DNA of 51,740 nucleotides, taken from contig CAZWPO010000020.1 of the NCBI GenBank assembly GCA_964635975.1, forward strand, positions 1 to 51,740, written 5' to 3'. The position numbers and the translations under genes were made by a program. Below are positions 23,931 to 31,718 of this stretch, in pieces. Source of the stretch: UBA5314 sp964635975. Lineage in GTDB: Bacteria; Bacillota; Syntrophomonadia; Syntrophomonadales; Syntrophomonadaceae. The notes below the pieces were generated by a model. It worked only from the letters and a program-made list of their open reading frames with translations. It was not told the DNA's origin and did not search any database. Positions within the stretch are counted from its first letter, which is position 1; every line of letters begins with the position of its first letter.

Positions 23931-24476
23931 ATGGTCAGGAAAATAGTTGGTCTGGTATTAATAATATTAATAACCCTGACCGGACTTTGCTGGGGTCAGG
24001 CAAGAAATGACCGGCAAAATGGCGAGGTTTTGCGGCTGCATGTTATCGCCAATAGCGATCAGAGCGGGGATCAAGCCGTGAAGTTAAAGGTGCGGGATTC
24101 CGTAGTAGATTATCTGTCTGAAGAATTCACATGTGCAGATAATGCCGATCAAGCCAGGCAAATGGCTATTGCAGCCTCTCCTCAGATAGAAGAGATAGCT
24201 GCCCGGGTAGTTAAGAGTGAGGGATATTCCTACCCGGTTGAGGTAAAGGTTGGGCTTTACAATTTCCCAAGTAGAACCTATGGTGATCTGGTCTTACCGC
24301 AAGGTGAATACCAGGCTGTAAAAGTTATTTTAGGAGAAGGGAAAGGACAGAATTGGTGGTGTGTTTTATTTCCCCCACTTTGCCTGGTAGCCAGTTCAGA
24401 CCAGGGCCTGGCACTCCAGCCCAGCCATAATGCGGAAATAAAATGGAAGCTAATGGAACTGTTTGCTGCCGATTAG
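23931..24476 (+). CDS. spoIIR: stage II sporulation protein R
   Basis: Forespore-made secreted signal that activates the SpoIIGA protease in the mother cell and so triggers pro-sigma-E processing. The 181-residue protein has an N-terminal signal/transmembrane segment (5-23) and the family signatures 'LRLHVIANSDQSGDQAVKLK', Y-G-D-L-V-L-P-x-G-x-Y and N-W-W-C-V-L-F-P-P-L-C. GAGGAGG lies before the ATG. A good sigma-F-type promoter is upstream. In B. subtilis spoIIR is elsewhere; here it lies just before ispE. The mature domain is shorter than in Bacillus. Confidence 0.93.
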   Translation: MVRKIVGLVLIILITLTGLCWGQARNDRQNGEVLRLHVIANSDQSGDQAVKLKVRDSVVDYLSEEFTCADNADQARQMAIAASPQIEEIAARVVKSEGYSYPVEVKVGLYNFPSRTYGDLVLPQGEYQAVKVILGEGKGQNWWCVLFPPLCLVASSDQGLALQPSHNAEIKWKLMELFAAD

Positions 24477-24530
24477 TTATAAATTTTTTCATGGTTTGGA
24501 CGAAAAGCAATGTAAATTGAGCCGGAGGCA

Positions 24531-24559
24531 TTGGAACCGCGAGCGATTAAGGCTATAAT
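24531..24559 (+). promoter_or_regulatory. sigma-A promoter of ispE
   Basis: TTGGAA (24531-24536), 17-bp spacer, perfect TATAAT (24554-24559), 24 bases before the ispE GTG start. Confidence 0.75.
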
Positions 24560-24583
24560 TTTTAAAAAACAGGAGTCTTTAAA

Positions 24584-25456
24584 GTGTATAAGAAAATACT
24601 GGTTAAGGCGCCGGCTAAAGTAAACCTGACTCTTGATGTAAAATACAAGCGCCAGGACGGCTACCATGAATTAGAAACGGTCATGCATCAGGTGGATTTG
24701 TTTGACCGGCTTTTTTTGGAAGTGGGAGGGGACCAGAGCATTGTTATCAACAGCAATAGCCAGGAAATACCCCATGATTATGACAACTTGGTGTATAAAG
24801 CCGCCCAGACCATTATGGAAAAATATGGATTTAAAGCAGGAGTAAATGTATTTATAGAGAAAAATATACCTGTAGAGGCAGGTCTTGCAGGTGGGAGCAG
24901 CGATGCTGCAGCTGCACTCTATGGAATAAATGAGTTGTTTTCTCTGGGAGCTTCTATGGAAGAATTATTGGAGATGGGAGCAACTCTGGGATCAGACATA
25001 CCTTTTTGTCTTTACGGGGCGACAGCTCTGGCCAGGGGGCGTGGCGAATTATTGGAAGCAATGCCTCAGGGCCCGGAATTGATATTAGTTCTGGTTAAAC
25101 CACCATTCCAGGTTTCAACGGCAGAAGTCTATAGAAGTTTAGATCTCGACCAGATAAACTTGCATCCTAACAATCTACAATTTTTAGGAGCATGGGCGGA
25201 ATGCAACTTGAACGCTATCGCGGCCAACATGGTTAATGTGCTGGAAAGCGTTACTATCAATAAATATCCAGAGCTGGAAAGGATTAAGAAAGAGCTTGTC
25301 GGCATGGGTGCTTTAAACGCCGTTATGTCTGGCAGCGGTCCGACTATAATGGGGCTCTTTGCGGACCGGGAATTAGCAAACAGTGCTATGACAATCATGA
25401 AGGAGCAGTATAAGCATACATATTTGGTTTCATCATACGTTAGGAGTGATTATTAG
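24584..25456 (+). CDS. ispE: 4-(cytidine 5'-diphospho)-2-C-methyl-D-erythritol kinase
   Basis: GHMP kinase that phosphorylates CDP-methylerythritol in the non-mevalonate isoprenoid pathway. The 290-residue protein shows the N-terminal 'KAPAKVNLTLDV', the GHMP glycine loop P-V-E-A-G-L-A-G-G-S-S-D-A-A-A and the C-terminal S-G-S-G-P-T-I-M-G. The start is GTG behind CAGGAG, with its own sigma-A promoter. The syntenic position (after veg, before glmU) matches B. subtilis, except that purR-yabJ-spoVG are replaced by a GntR regulator and a nucleotidyltransferase. Confidence 0.95.
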   Translation: MYKKILVKAPAKVNLTLDVKYKRQDGYHELETVMHQVDLFDRLFLEVGGDQSIVINSNSQEIPHDYDNLVYKAAQTIMEKYGFKAGVNVFIEKNIPVEAGLAGGSSDAAAALYGINELFSLGASMEELLEMGATLGSDIPFCLYGATALARGRGELLEAMPQGPELILVLVKPPFQVSTAEVYRSLDLDQINLHPNNLQFLGAWAECNLNAIAANMVNVLESVTINKYPELERIKKELVGMGALNAVMSGSGPTIMGLFADRELANSAMTIMKEQYKHTYLVSSYVRSDY

Positions 25457-25457
25457 C

Positions 25458-26153
25458 ATGGAAGAAAGACGGCTGCGTCCTGTAAATCTCGATTCTTATA
25501 AACCCTTAAGAGAGCTGGTTTTAGATGCTATCCGGGAAGCTATTATTAGTGGAGCACTTAAGCCCCGCGAGAGGCTCATGGAAATCCAGATGGCGGAGGA
25601 GCTCGGGGTCTCCAGAACGCCCATCAGAGAAGCTTTGCGCAAACTTGAGCTGGAAGGCTTTATCGTTATGGTTCCACGCAAAGGTGCTTATGTAGCGGAT
25701 TTTTCTTTTAAAGATATTGCCGACATATTTGAGATTAGAGCTGCGCTGGAGGGACTGGCGGCTTCTCTGGCCGCAGAGAGAATTACAGATGAAGAGCTTG
25801 AGAATATGGAAAGATTGATGGCTGAGAAAGCGGAAGCTATAAGCCAGAATGATATAGAGCGGATAGTTGATGTGGACACCAAGTTTCATGAAGCTATTTA
25901 CCAGGCAAGCCGTAATAAGCGGCTTTGGAACATCATAAGTAATCTCAGGGAGCAGATACAAAGATTCAGAGCAACCTCCCTGGCATACCCGGGGCGCTCA
26001 AGAGAATCGTTGGATGAGCACAGGACCATCGTGGAAGCTATTCAGGCTAGAGATGCGCAAGCTTCCAGGCAAGTAGCCCAGGAGCATATAGAAAATGCTG
26101 AGAATAGTATGATTGATGCTATTAAAAAGGATGGGCTCTCTCTCGACGACTAA
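25458..26153 (+). CDS. GntR/FadR-subfamily transcriptional regulator
   Basis: A 231-residue repressor or activator. An N-terminal winged helix (about 15-75, 'LRELVLDAIREAIISGALKP', then 'ELGVSRTPIREALRKLELEG') is followed by an all-helical FCD ligand-binding domain with the metal-site histidines implied by D-x-x-x-H ('VDVDTKFHEAIY'), and H in 'LDEHRTIVEAI'. ATG 25458 is one base after the ispE stop; AGGAG is 11 bases upstream inside ispE. A GTG at 25446 would overlap ispE. Ligand unknown. It occupies the slot held by purR in B. subtilis. Confidence 0.88.
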   Translation: MEERRLRPVNLDSYKPLRELVLDAIREAIISGALKPRERLMEIQMAEELGVSRTPIREALRKLELEGFIVMVPRKGAYVADFSFKDIADIFEIRAALEGLAASLAAERITDEELENMERLMAEKAEAISQNDIERIVDVDTKFHEAIYQASRNKRLWNIISNLREQIQRFRATSLAYPGRSRESLDEHRTIVEAIQARDAQASRQVAQEHIENAENSMIDAIKKDGLSLDD

Positions 26154-26166
26154 TGGAGGTAAGATG

Positions 26167-26943
26167 ATGCTGTACGATGCGGTCATACTGGCTGGCGGGG
26201 AGAATAGTGGGGATTTAAAGAAAATCGCGCCCTATGATAGTGAAGCATTGATCATAATTGGCAACTATCCTATGATCTATTATGTTTATAAATCCTTAAG
26301 ACAGTGTAATAGGGTGAATAATGTAGTTATCAGCGGACCGGTTGAAGCTTTACGCAACTTGTTAGGCCGTGAGGAGAATTTGTATTTTATTGCTCCGGGG
26401 CAGGATGTGGTGGAGAGTCTGGCCAATGCAGCGCAAATTTTAGATGATAAAGGCACCACGGAGAGGCTTCTCATTATGCCTACAGATATACCATTTATAA
26501 CCACTGAGGCTATAGATGATCTGATTAATCGTACCGAATCAATGGAAGCAGATTTTTTTTATCCCGTGACCACCCGCGAGGTAAATGAAGCCAAATACCC
26601 CGGGGTGGTTAGAACTTATGTTAAAATGCGGGAAGGCACGTTTACCGGAGGAAACCTGTTTATTGTGCGAAAAGCGGTAATCAAGCAGAGTATAGATCTG
26701 GCTAAAGAAATCATAGCCAGAAGAAAGAATCCCCTGGCAATAGCCAGGATTTTCGGCTTTAGCATGGTGGTCAAATATCTCTGGGGCAGACTGACATTCA
26801 AGCAGGCAGAAAAGAGGTTTCAAGAGGTTCTGGGCATTAAAGGCAAAGCGATAATCTCAAGCTATGCAGAAGTGGGAGTTGATGTTGATAAGCCAAGTGA
26901 TCTAGAACTGGCACAGAAATACCTGGGGCAGATAGTGTTTTGA
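26167..26943 (+). CDS. nucleotidyltransferase family protein (MobA/GlmU-like N-terminal fold)
   Basis: A 258-residue single-domain NTP transferase. The N-terminal A-V-I-L-A-G-G-E motif is a nucleotide-binding loop, although the usual downstream arginine-rich G-x-G-x-R is replaced by G-E-N-S-G-D-L-K-K. 'LIMPTDIPFIT' supplies the metal-binding aspartates. The C-terminal 80 residues are helical. GGAGGT lies six bases before ATG 26167 (ATG 26164 also possible). It probably activates a sugar or alcohol phosphate; substrate unknown. A gene of this type before glmU is familiar from other Clostridia, by memory. Confidence 0.75.
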   Translation: MLYDAVILAGGENSGDLKKIAPYDSEALIIIGNYPMIYYVYKSLRQCNRVNNVVISGPVEALRNLLGREENLYFIAPGQDVVESLANAAQILDDKGTTERLLIMPTDIPFITTEAIDDLINRTESMEADFFYPVTTREVNEAKYPGVVRTYVKMREGTFTGGNLFIVRKAVIKQSIDLAKEIIARRKNPLAIARIFGFSMVVKYLWGRLTFKQAEKRFQEVLGIKGKAIISSYAEVGVDVDKPSDLELAQKYLGQIVF

Positions 26944-27512
26944 TCTGTTGATACCACTTTCTAGATCTTATACCGCGATCCCTCCGGTGATGCAGCCGGG
27001 ACCATGCTCCAGACCAGCACATTCTTGAATTTGATCGAGTCTATCAGACTAAAACGACTTGCTAGTTTAGTATTTCTACTGATCCACAGTCCTCATTTGC
27101 AAAATCTATTTCATCAAAACTTACCTTCGCCATCCTGTACGCCCCCCTTAAGAGAATGGAATACGAAATCGTTTTCTCTGATGAGCTGCCTGAACCTCTC
27201 CCATAACCAAGAGGAATAAAGTCGGATAGATAGGCGAACTATGTCAAATTGAAGTGAATAGAATATACAGGTGGCTGACTTTATTATATATTTGTAACAG
27301 GAATCCTGGCCGTTGCTGTAGAAAGATATAAACTCCCCAGAAATTTCTGACGGATTGGGTACGGCCAAGCGATAGGTTAAAATCAGCATTTTTCGCACTA
27401 TAATACCTCTTCTACCCGTGCATTCAGAACCTAAGAACGCAAACCGTAGGGCTGAAGAGCGGCCAGGGTATAATACGTACATACTATTTATAAAATATGA
27501 GGTGGAGACGAA
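26944..27512. other. 569-bp intergenic region without a supported gene
   Basis: No open frame here has a convincing start and family match. A 91-codon stretch on the minus strand (27114 to about 27389) has no ribosome site I trust. spoVG, which precedes glmU in B. subtilis, is not found in any frame. Two TATAAT boxes occur near the right end (27399 and 27469), the latter 44 bases before glmU but without a good -35. Confidence 0.6.
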
Positions 27513-28871
27513 TTGAATTTTTCAGCAGTGATTCTGGCGGCAGGCAAAGGCGTAAGAATGCGTTCCAACCTGCCCAAAGTTGCCCATCGAGTAGCTGGCC
27601 GGCCTATGGTCCATCATGTTGTGAAGGCAGTTAAAGCTGCGGGCATCGAAGAAATCATAGTCGTCGTGGGCCATGGACGGCATCATGTCGAAGAGATTTT
27701 AGAGGCTGAGAACGTAATTTTTGCAGTTCAAGAAGAACAGCTGGGAACCGGACACGCTTTGATGCAGGCTAAGGGAAAGATTAGCAGGGACAACCTGCTG
27801 GTTCTGGCTGGAGATACTCCACTGCTATCAGCCGAAACGCTGCTGAACTTGATCAACACGCATAGCAGCTCTTCGGCTGATGCTACCGTGCTCACTACTA
27901 ATATCAAAGATGCGCACGGGTACGGGAGGATTGTTCGTGACAGCAGAAAGAAATTCAGATACATTATTGAGGAAAAAGACGCATCTGATAAAGAACGCTT
28001 GATCAGCGAGATAAATTCGGGGATATACTGTTTTAATAGCCAGATAGTTTTTTCTGCTTTATCAGGCGTTGGAACTGAAAATGCCCAGGGGGAATATTAC
28101 CTTACCGATGTTTTGTCCATCCTGAAAAAAGACAGGAAGAAGGTTGAAACCTGTTTAAACAACAACGAAGAGGAGATTTACGGGGTAAATGATCGCCAGC
28201 AGCTTTCCCTGGTTGAAGGGATCATGCGGCAGAGAATAAACAATGAACTGATGGCAAGGGGTATAAGGATCATGGACCCGGTATCGACCCTTATTGATGC
28301 TGATGTGGAGATAGAAGAAGATACAGTAATTTTACCATTTACAATGATTGAAGGTTATTGCCAGATTGGCCGTTCGTGTCAAATAGGCCCTTTTACCAGA
28401 ATAAGCAACTCAAGTATTGGCAATGAGGTAAGCATCGAGTCCAGCCGAGTTAATGAGGCAAAAATAGGCAATTCGTGCACTATTGGTCCATTTGCTTATC
28501 TAAGACCAGATGCGGTGCTGGATGAAAGCGTTAAAATAGGAGACTTTGTCGAAGTCAAGAAGTCGTTCATAGGCGCTCACAGCAAAGTCCCGCATTTGAG
28601 CTATGTGGGCGATGCACAGGTCGGAGAAAGAGTAAACGTGGGAGCTGGAACTATCACCTGCAACTATGATGGAGTTCATAAATATCCTACAATATTAGAA
28701 GACGGAGTTTTTATTGGCAGCAATACAAATCTAGTGGCACCGGTGCGGATAGGCAAAGATTCTGTCACCGGGGCGGGATCAACAGTTACCAAGGATGTCC
28801 CACCGGACAGCCTGGCAGTAGAGAGAGCCGCTCAGAAAATAATTTCTAATTGGTCTAAGCGGAAAAGGTGA
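27513..28871 (+). CDS. glmU: bifunctional UDP-N-acetylglucosamine pyrophosphorylase / glucosamine-1-phosphate N-acetyltransferase
   Basis: Makes UDP-GlcNAc for peptidoglycan in two steps. The 452-residue protein has the N-terminal uridylyltransferase domain (L-A-A-G-K-G-V-R-M near residue 8; 'LAGDTPLL' near 105) to about residue 230, then a left-handed beta-helix of hexapeptide repeats ('IGNSCTIGPFAYLRP', 'VGAGTITCNYDG') carrying the acetyltransferase site. The start is TTG behind GAGGTGGAG. It forms a probable operon with prs (27 bases apart), as gcaD-prs does in B. subtilis. Confidence 0.95.
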   Translation: MNFSAVILAAGKGVRMRSNLPKVAHRVAGRPMVHHVVKAVKAAGIEEIIVVVGHGRHHVEEILEAENVIFAVQEEQLGTGHALMQAKGKISRDNLLVLAGDTPLLSAETLLNLINTHSSSSADATVLTTNIKDAHGYGRIVRDSRKKFRYIIEEKDASDKERLISEINSGIYCFNSQIVFSALSGVGTENAQGEYYLTDVLSILKKDRKKVETCLNNNEEEIYGVNDRQQLSLVEGIMRQRINNELMARGIRIMDPVSTLIDADVEIEEDTVILPFTMIEGYCQIGRSCQIGPFTRISNSSIGNEVSIESSRVNEAKIGNSCTIGPFAYLRPDAVLDESVKIGDFVEVKKSFIGAHSKVPHLSYVGDAQVGERVNVGAGTITCNYDGVHKYPTILEDGVFIGSNTNLVAPVRIGKDSVTGAGSTVTKDVPPDSLAVERAAQKIISNWSKRKR

Positions 28872-28898
28872 GAGGATTTTTAGGAGGTATTGGTAGTG

Positions 28899-29852
28899 AT
28901 GAAGGCATCCAGATGGCGGATGAAACTATTTACGGGAAATGCAAACCCCCAGCTGGCACATGAGATTGCAGCTTATTTAGGTATTCCTATCGGAGATACC
29001 ATAGTTGGGCATTTTTCAGATAGGGAAGTTAGCTGTGCAATCAATGAAACGGTGCGAGGTGTGGATGTTTTTGTGGTCCAGCCTACCTGTACACCAGTAA
29101 ACGAACACTTAATGGAATTATTGATTATGATAGATGCTTTCCGCAGGGCTTCTGCATCACGCATTAACGCAGTTATTCCCTACTACGGTTATGCCAGACA
29201 GGACCGTAAAAGTAGAGCGCGTGATCCTATAACCGCGAAACTGGTCTCCAACTTGATCGTTGAAGCTGGCGCGCACCGGGTAGTTGCGGTTGACCTGCAT
29301 GCCACGCAGATCCAGGGATTTTTTGATATTCCGGTCGATCATTTACCTGGAGTTCCTACCATAGCGGAATATCTTAAAAATCAGACAGAAACCGCCAATA
29401 CCGTAGTGCTATCACCTGACGTAGGGGGGGTTACCAGGGCTCGGGACCTGGCAGCAAAGCTCGACGCCCCATTGGCCATTGTTGATAAAAGAAGGCCGGA
29501 GCCTAATGTTTCCGAGATCATGCACGTTATAGGTGACGTCTGCGGAAAGTCAGTAGTAATTATCGATGATATTATCGATACTGCAGGGACAATCTGTTCG
29601 GCAGCCGAGGTTATGATGGAAAAAGGAGCCAAGGAGGTTTTTGCCTGCTGTACTCACCCGGTTTTCTCTGGTCCTGCTATTGAACGGCTTTCCAAAGCAC
29701 CCCTTAAAGAGATCATTATCACCAATACCATTCCTATAGAAGAAAGCAAAAGACTGCCAAACCTTACGATTCTATCGGTGGCGCCCCTGGTGGGCGAAGC
29801 GATTCTGCGCATCCATGAAGATTTATCAGTGAGCAAGTTGTTTGAAGCCTGA
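28899..29852 (+). CDS. prs: ribose-phosphate pyrophosphokinase
   Basis: Synthesises PRPP from ribose-5-phosphate and ATP for nucleotide, histidine and tryptophan pathways. The 317-residue protein has 'SDREVSCAINETVRGVDVFV', the 'PYYGYARQDRK' catalytic flexible loop, H of 'DLHATQIQGFFDIPVDHL', and the PRPP-binding signature V-V-I-I-D-D-I-I-D-T-A-G-T. ATG 28899 lies 10 bases after AGGAGGT; GTG 28896 and TTG 28890 are alternatives. It is downstream of glmU and upstream of rplY as in B. subtilis. Confidence 0.95.
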   Translation: MKASRWRMKLFTGNANPQLAHEIAAYLGIPIGDTIVGHFSDREVSCAINETVRGVDVFVVQPTCTPVNEHLMELLIMIDAFRRASASRINAVIPYYGYARQDRKSRARDPITAKLVSNLIVEAGAHRVVAVDLHATQIQGFFDIPVDHLPGVPTIAEYLKNQTETANTVVLSPDVGGVTRARDLAAKLDAPLAIVDKRRPEPNVSEIMHVIGDVCGKSVVIIDDIIDTAGTICSAAEVMMEKGAKEVFACCTHPVFSGPAIERLSKAPLKEIIITNTIPIEESKRLPNLTILSVAPLVGEAILRIHEDLSVSKLFEA

Positions 29853-29947
29853 GACAATTTAATAACAGATTGAATAGAACGCAGCCGCCATGTGCATAAT
29901 CCTAGTACAAAACAACCTTTTTACAGTTTAAAGAAGGAGAATGCACA

Positions 29948-30556
29948 ATGGCCAATGAAACTTTGATATCCTGCCGGAGAAGAATGTCCGGGAAAAGTAC
30001 CCGGAAAAAAATAGGGCGGCAAGGGGAAATTCCCGGTATAATATATGCGCAGGGCAAACCCGGCACCCGGGTGGCGTTTAACCAGAGAAATTTGGAACGC
30101 CTATTTTCATCCCATGGTCAGGGCGGGGTTTTCTCGCTGGAAGTGGATGACGACCCGGCTATACTGGCAGTGGTTCGTGAACTGCAGAAAAGTCCTATAG
30201 ACAAGCAGATTATCCATGTCGATTTTTTAAAGGTAGATGCATCTGAAGCATTGGAAGCGGCAGTAGCGGTTCAGATGAGCGGCGAAGAGTTGCTGCGTGA
30301 AAAAGGCAGCTTTTTGCAAACGGGAGCCCGGGAAGTGCTGGTAAAATGTTTGCCCGGGGACCTCCCGGAATCGTTATCTATTGACGTTTCACAGATGAAT
30401 CCGGGCCAACAAGTATCTGCAGCCAATCTGCGTCTACCATATGGAGTGGAGCTGGTGAGTGATCCGGCGATGGTGATTGCCAGTATTTTGGTTGAACGTC
30501 AAGCAGAAGAACTCCAGGCAGTAGAAGCTGACCTGGATGAGGTTGGCAAAGAATAA
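29948..30556 (+). CDS. rplY: 50S ribosomal protein L25 / general stress protein Ctc
   Basis: 5S rRNA-binding ribosomal protein of the long TL5/Ctc type. The 202 residues hold the N-terminal L25 beta-barrel (about 1-92, 'GRQGEIPGIIYAQGK' and 'IIHVDFLKV') and the C-terminal TL5 domain (about 98-185, 'VKCLPGDLPESLSIDVS') with an acidic tail. AGAAGGAG precedes the ATG. It sits between prs and pth as in B. subtilis. The third mobile-element copy lies directly after the stop. Confidence 0.93.
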   Translation: MANETLISCRRRMSGKSTRKKIGRQGEIPGIIYAQGKPGTRVAFNQRNLERLFSSHGQGGVFSLEVDDDPAILAVVRELQKSPIDKQIIHVDFLKVDASEALEAAVAVQMSGEELLREKGSFLQTGAREVLVKCLPGDLPESLSIDVSQMNPGQQVSAANLRLPYGVELVSDPAMVIASILVERQAEELQAVEADLDEVGKE

Positions 30557-30608
30557 ATCGGCCGGTACAAAATCCATAAGCATGAAGTGGTCTTCTTTAT
30601 ACCGGAGT

Positions 30609-30760
30609 CAGACCGTCAAAAAAGCCGAATATCTTTGTCATTTCACAAAGCCCGTTCAATCAACGTACTCAGGTACGCCTCAATCTCGGGCTTTGTTTAT
30701 TCCGCGATCTTCAATTTTTTTGCTCGCTCTGCCAGGGTGTCACCTTATTTGACATCCTGT
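30609..30760 (+). mobile_element. MITE-like terminator-associated element, copy 3
   Basis: A 152-bp core aligned end to end with copies 1 and 2. The interior is well paired: ACAAAGCCCG (30645-30654) with CGGGCTTTGT (30687-30696), enclosing CGTAC / GTACG. The right end has decayed (ATTTGACATCC for TTTTGACACCC). Flanks are only partly alike (TTTATACCGGAG left, TTTAATACCGGGG right), suggesting an older insertion, again beside a terminator. It lies between rplY and pth. Confidence 0.75.
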
Positions 30761-30786
30761 CCCCGGTTTAATACCGGGGTTTTTTA
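30761..30786 (+). terminator. rplY-side intrinsic terminator adjoining element copy 3
   Basis: CCCCGGT, a short loop, then ACCGGGG followed by TTTTTT. The sequence just left of the element (TTTATACCGGAG) resembles its right arm, as expected for a degraded hairpin duplication. Confidence 0.75.
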
Positions 30787-30829
30787 TGAGAAAATATATA
30801 ATTAAGAATTATGTAATGATGAGGATACT

Positions 30830-31381
30830 ATGAAGATAATCGTGGGATTGGGGAATCCAGGGAGCAAATACGCGGCATCAAGACATAATCTAGGCTTTCA
30901 GGCAATTGATATTTTGGCTGCGAGGCATGGAATTGAAAGGGAGCAAAAGCGCTTTGATGCCTGGCTGGCGCCGATGCGCTGGCGAGGAGAAAAAGTGCTG
31001 CTGGTTAAACCGCTGACCTACATGAACCTCAGCGGGCGAGCAGTTCAGAGTATCATGCACTGGTATAAGAGTGAGCTCCGTGATTTAATAGTAGTCTACG
31101 ATGATATGGATTTAGGTCCGGGAAGCATTCGGATCCGAGCTTCGGGAGGAGCAGGAGGCCACAAGGGGATGCTCTCTATCATCTCGGCCCTGGGTAGCCA
31201 GGAATTTGCCCGGGTAAGGATCGGTATCGGTCGGCCCGAGAATGATACCATCGACTGGGTTTTGGGGGCCATCTCGGCTGAGGAGCAGGAAAAAACAAAA
31301 AAAGCGCTGAATCAAGGCGCTGATGCACTTGAATGTTGGATCGAACGTGGCATAGCCGCTGCTATGAATGAGTATAATTAA
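30830..31381 (+). CDS. pth: peptidyl-tRNA hydrolase
   Basis: Releases tRNA from prematurely terminated peptidyl-tRNA. The 183-residue protein carries G-L-G-N-P-G-x-x-Y and R-H-N-L-G-F (catalytic histidine H22), 'KPLTYMNLSGRAV', and 'VYDDMDLGPGSIRIRASGGAGGHKG' key positions: the D-D-M-D and the G-G-x-G-G-H-x-G loop. A GATGAGG site precedes the ATG. It is followed by fin and mfd exactly as in B. subtilis (spoVC-yabK-mfd). Confidence 0.95.
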   Translation: MKIIVGLGNPGSKYAASRHNLGFQAIDILAARHGIEREQKRFDAWLAPMRWRGEKVLLVKPLTYMNLSGRAVQSIMHWYKSELRDLIVVYDDMDLGPGSIRIRASGGAGGHKGMLSIISALGSQEFARVRIGIGRPENDTIDWVLGAISAEEQEKTKKALNQGADALECWIERGIAAAMNEYN

Positions 31382-31447
31382 TTGTGTGCATAGCCGTTAA
31401 GCTCCTTTGAAAAGCTAAGTAAAAATAGCAAAGGGGCGAGGCAGGGC

Positions 31448-31612
31448 ATGAAATTGTATTATATCTGTGACTATTGCCGTGAGCTGTACAAAAGCCAGGA
31501 TGTGGAGGGCCCGGATGGATCAGTTGAAGTACTCGGAGTTTGCCTGGACTGCTTTGAAGAGCTGGGTCTAGCAGGCGAGGAGCATTTTACCGGTCTGGTT
31601 CATTACCACTGA
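31448..31612 (+). CDS. fin: anti-sigma-F factor Fin (YabK family)
   Basis: Small zinc-binding protein; in B. subtilis Fin binds sigma-F and helps the forespore switch to sigma-G. Reading from ATG 31448 gives 54 residues beginning MKLYYICDYCRELY, with two knuckles C-D-Y-C (7-10) and C-L-D-C (32-35). This matches the Fin layout (Y-Y-C-x-x-C near the start, C-x-D-C later), but it is shorter than the 76-residue Bacillus protein: the loop between knuckles is reduced and the tail is short. GGGGCGAGG precedes the start. Position between pth and mfd is the same as in Bacillus, which is the strongest support. Confidence 0.82.
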   Translation: MKLYYICDYCRELYKSQDVEGPDGSVEVLGVCLDCFEELGLAGEEHFTGLVHYH

Positions 31613-31634
31613 GGGAGACATGTCTCCCCGTTTT
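31613..31634 (+). terminator. terminator after fin
   Basis: Palindrome GGGAGA-CATG-TCTCCC followed by CGTTTT, just past the fin stop codon. Confidence 0.65.
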
Positions 31635-31718
31635 CAAGCAAATATATTCTGGCGTAAGGCTGGCAAGTGGGGGCTGCTTTAAGCAGTGTCCACCTTAACG
31701 ATTTGGGGAGGACAGATT

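Noticed and set aside
23746..23946. 66-codon open frame before spoIIR with several cysteines
   Set aside because: It overlaps the spoIIR start and the candidate sigma-F promoter, has no ribosome site and matches nothing known.
27114..27482. 123-codon minus-strand open frame in the gap before glmU
   Set aside because: No ribosome site, no family resemblance, and an amino-acid composition unlike neighbouring genes. Kept only as part of the gap description.
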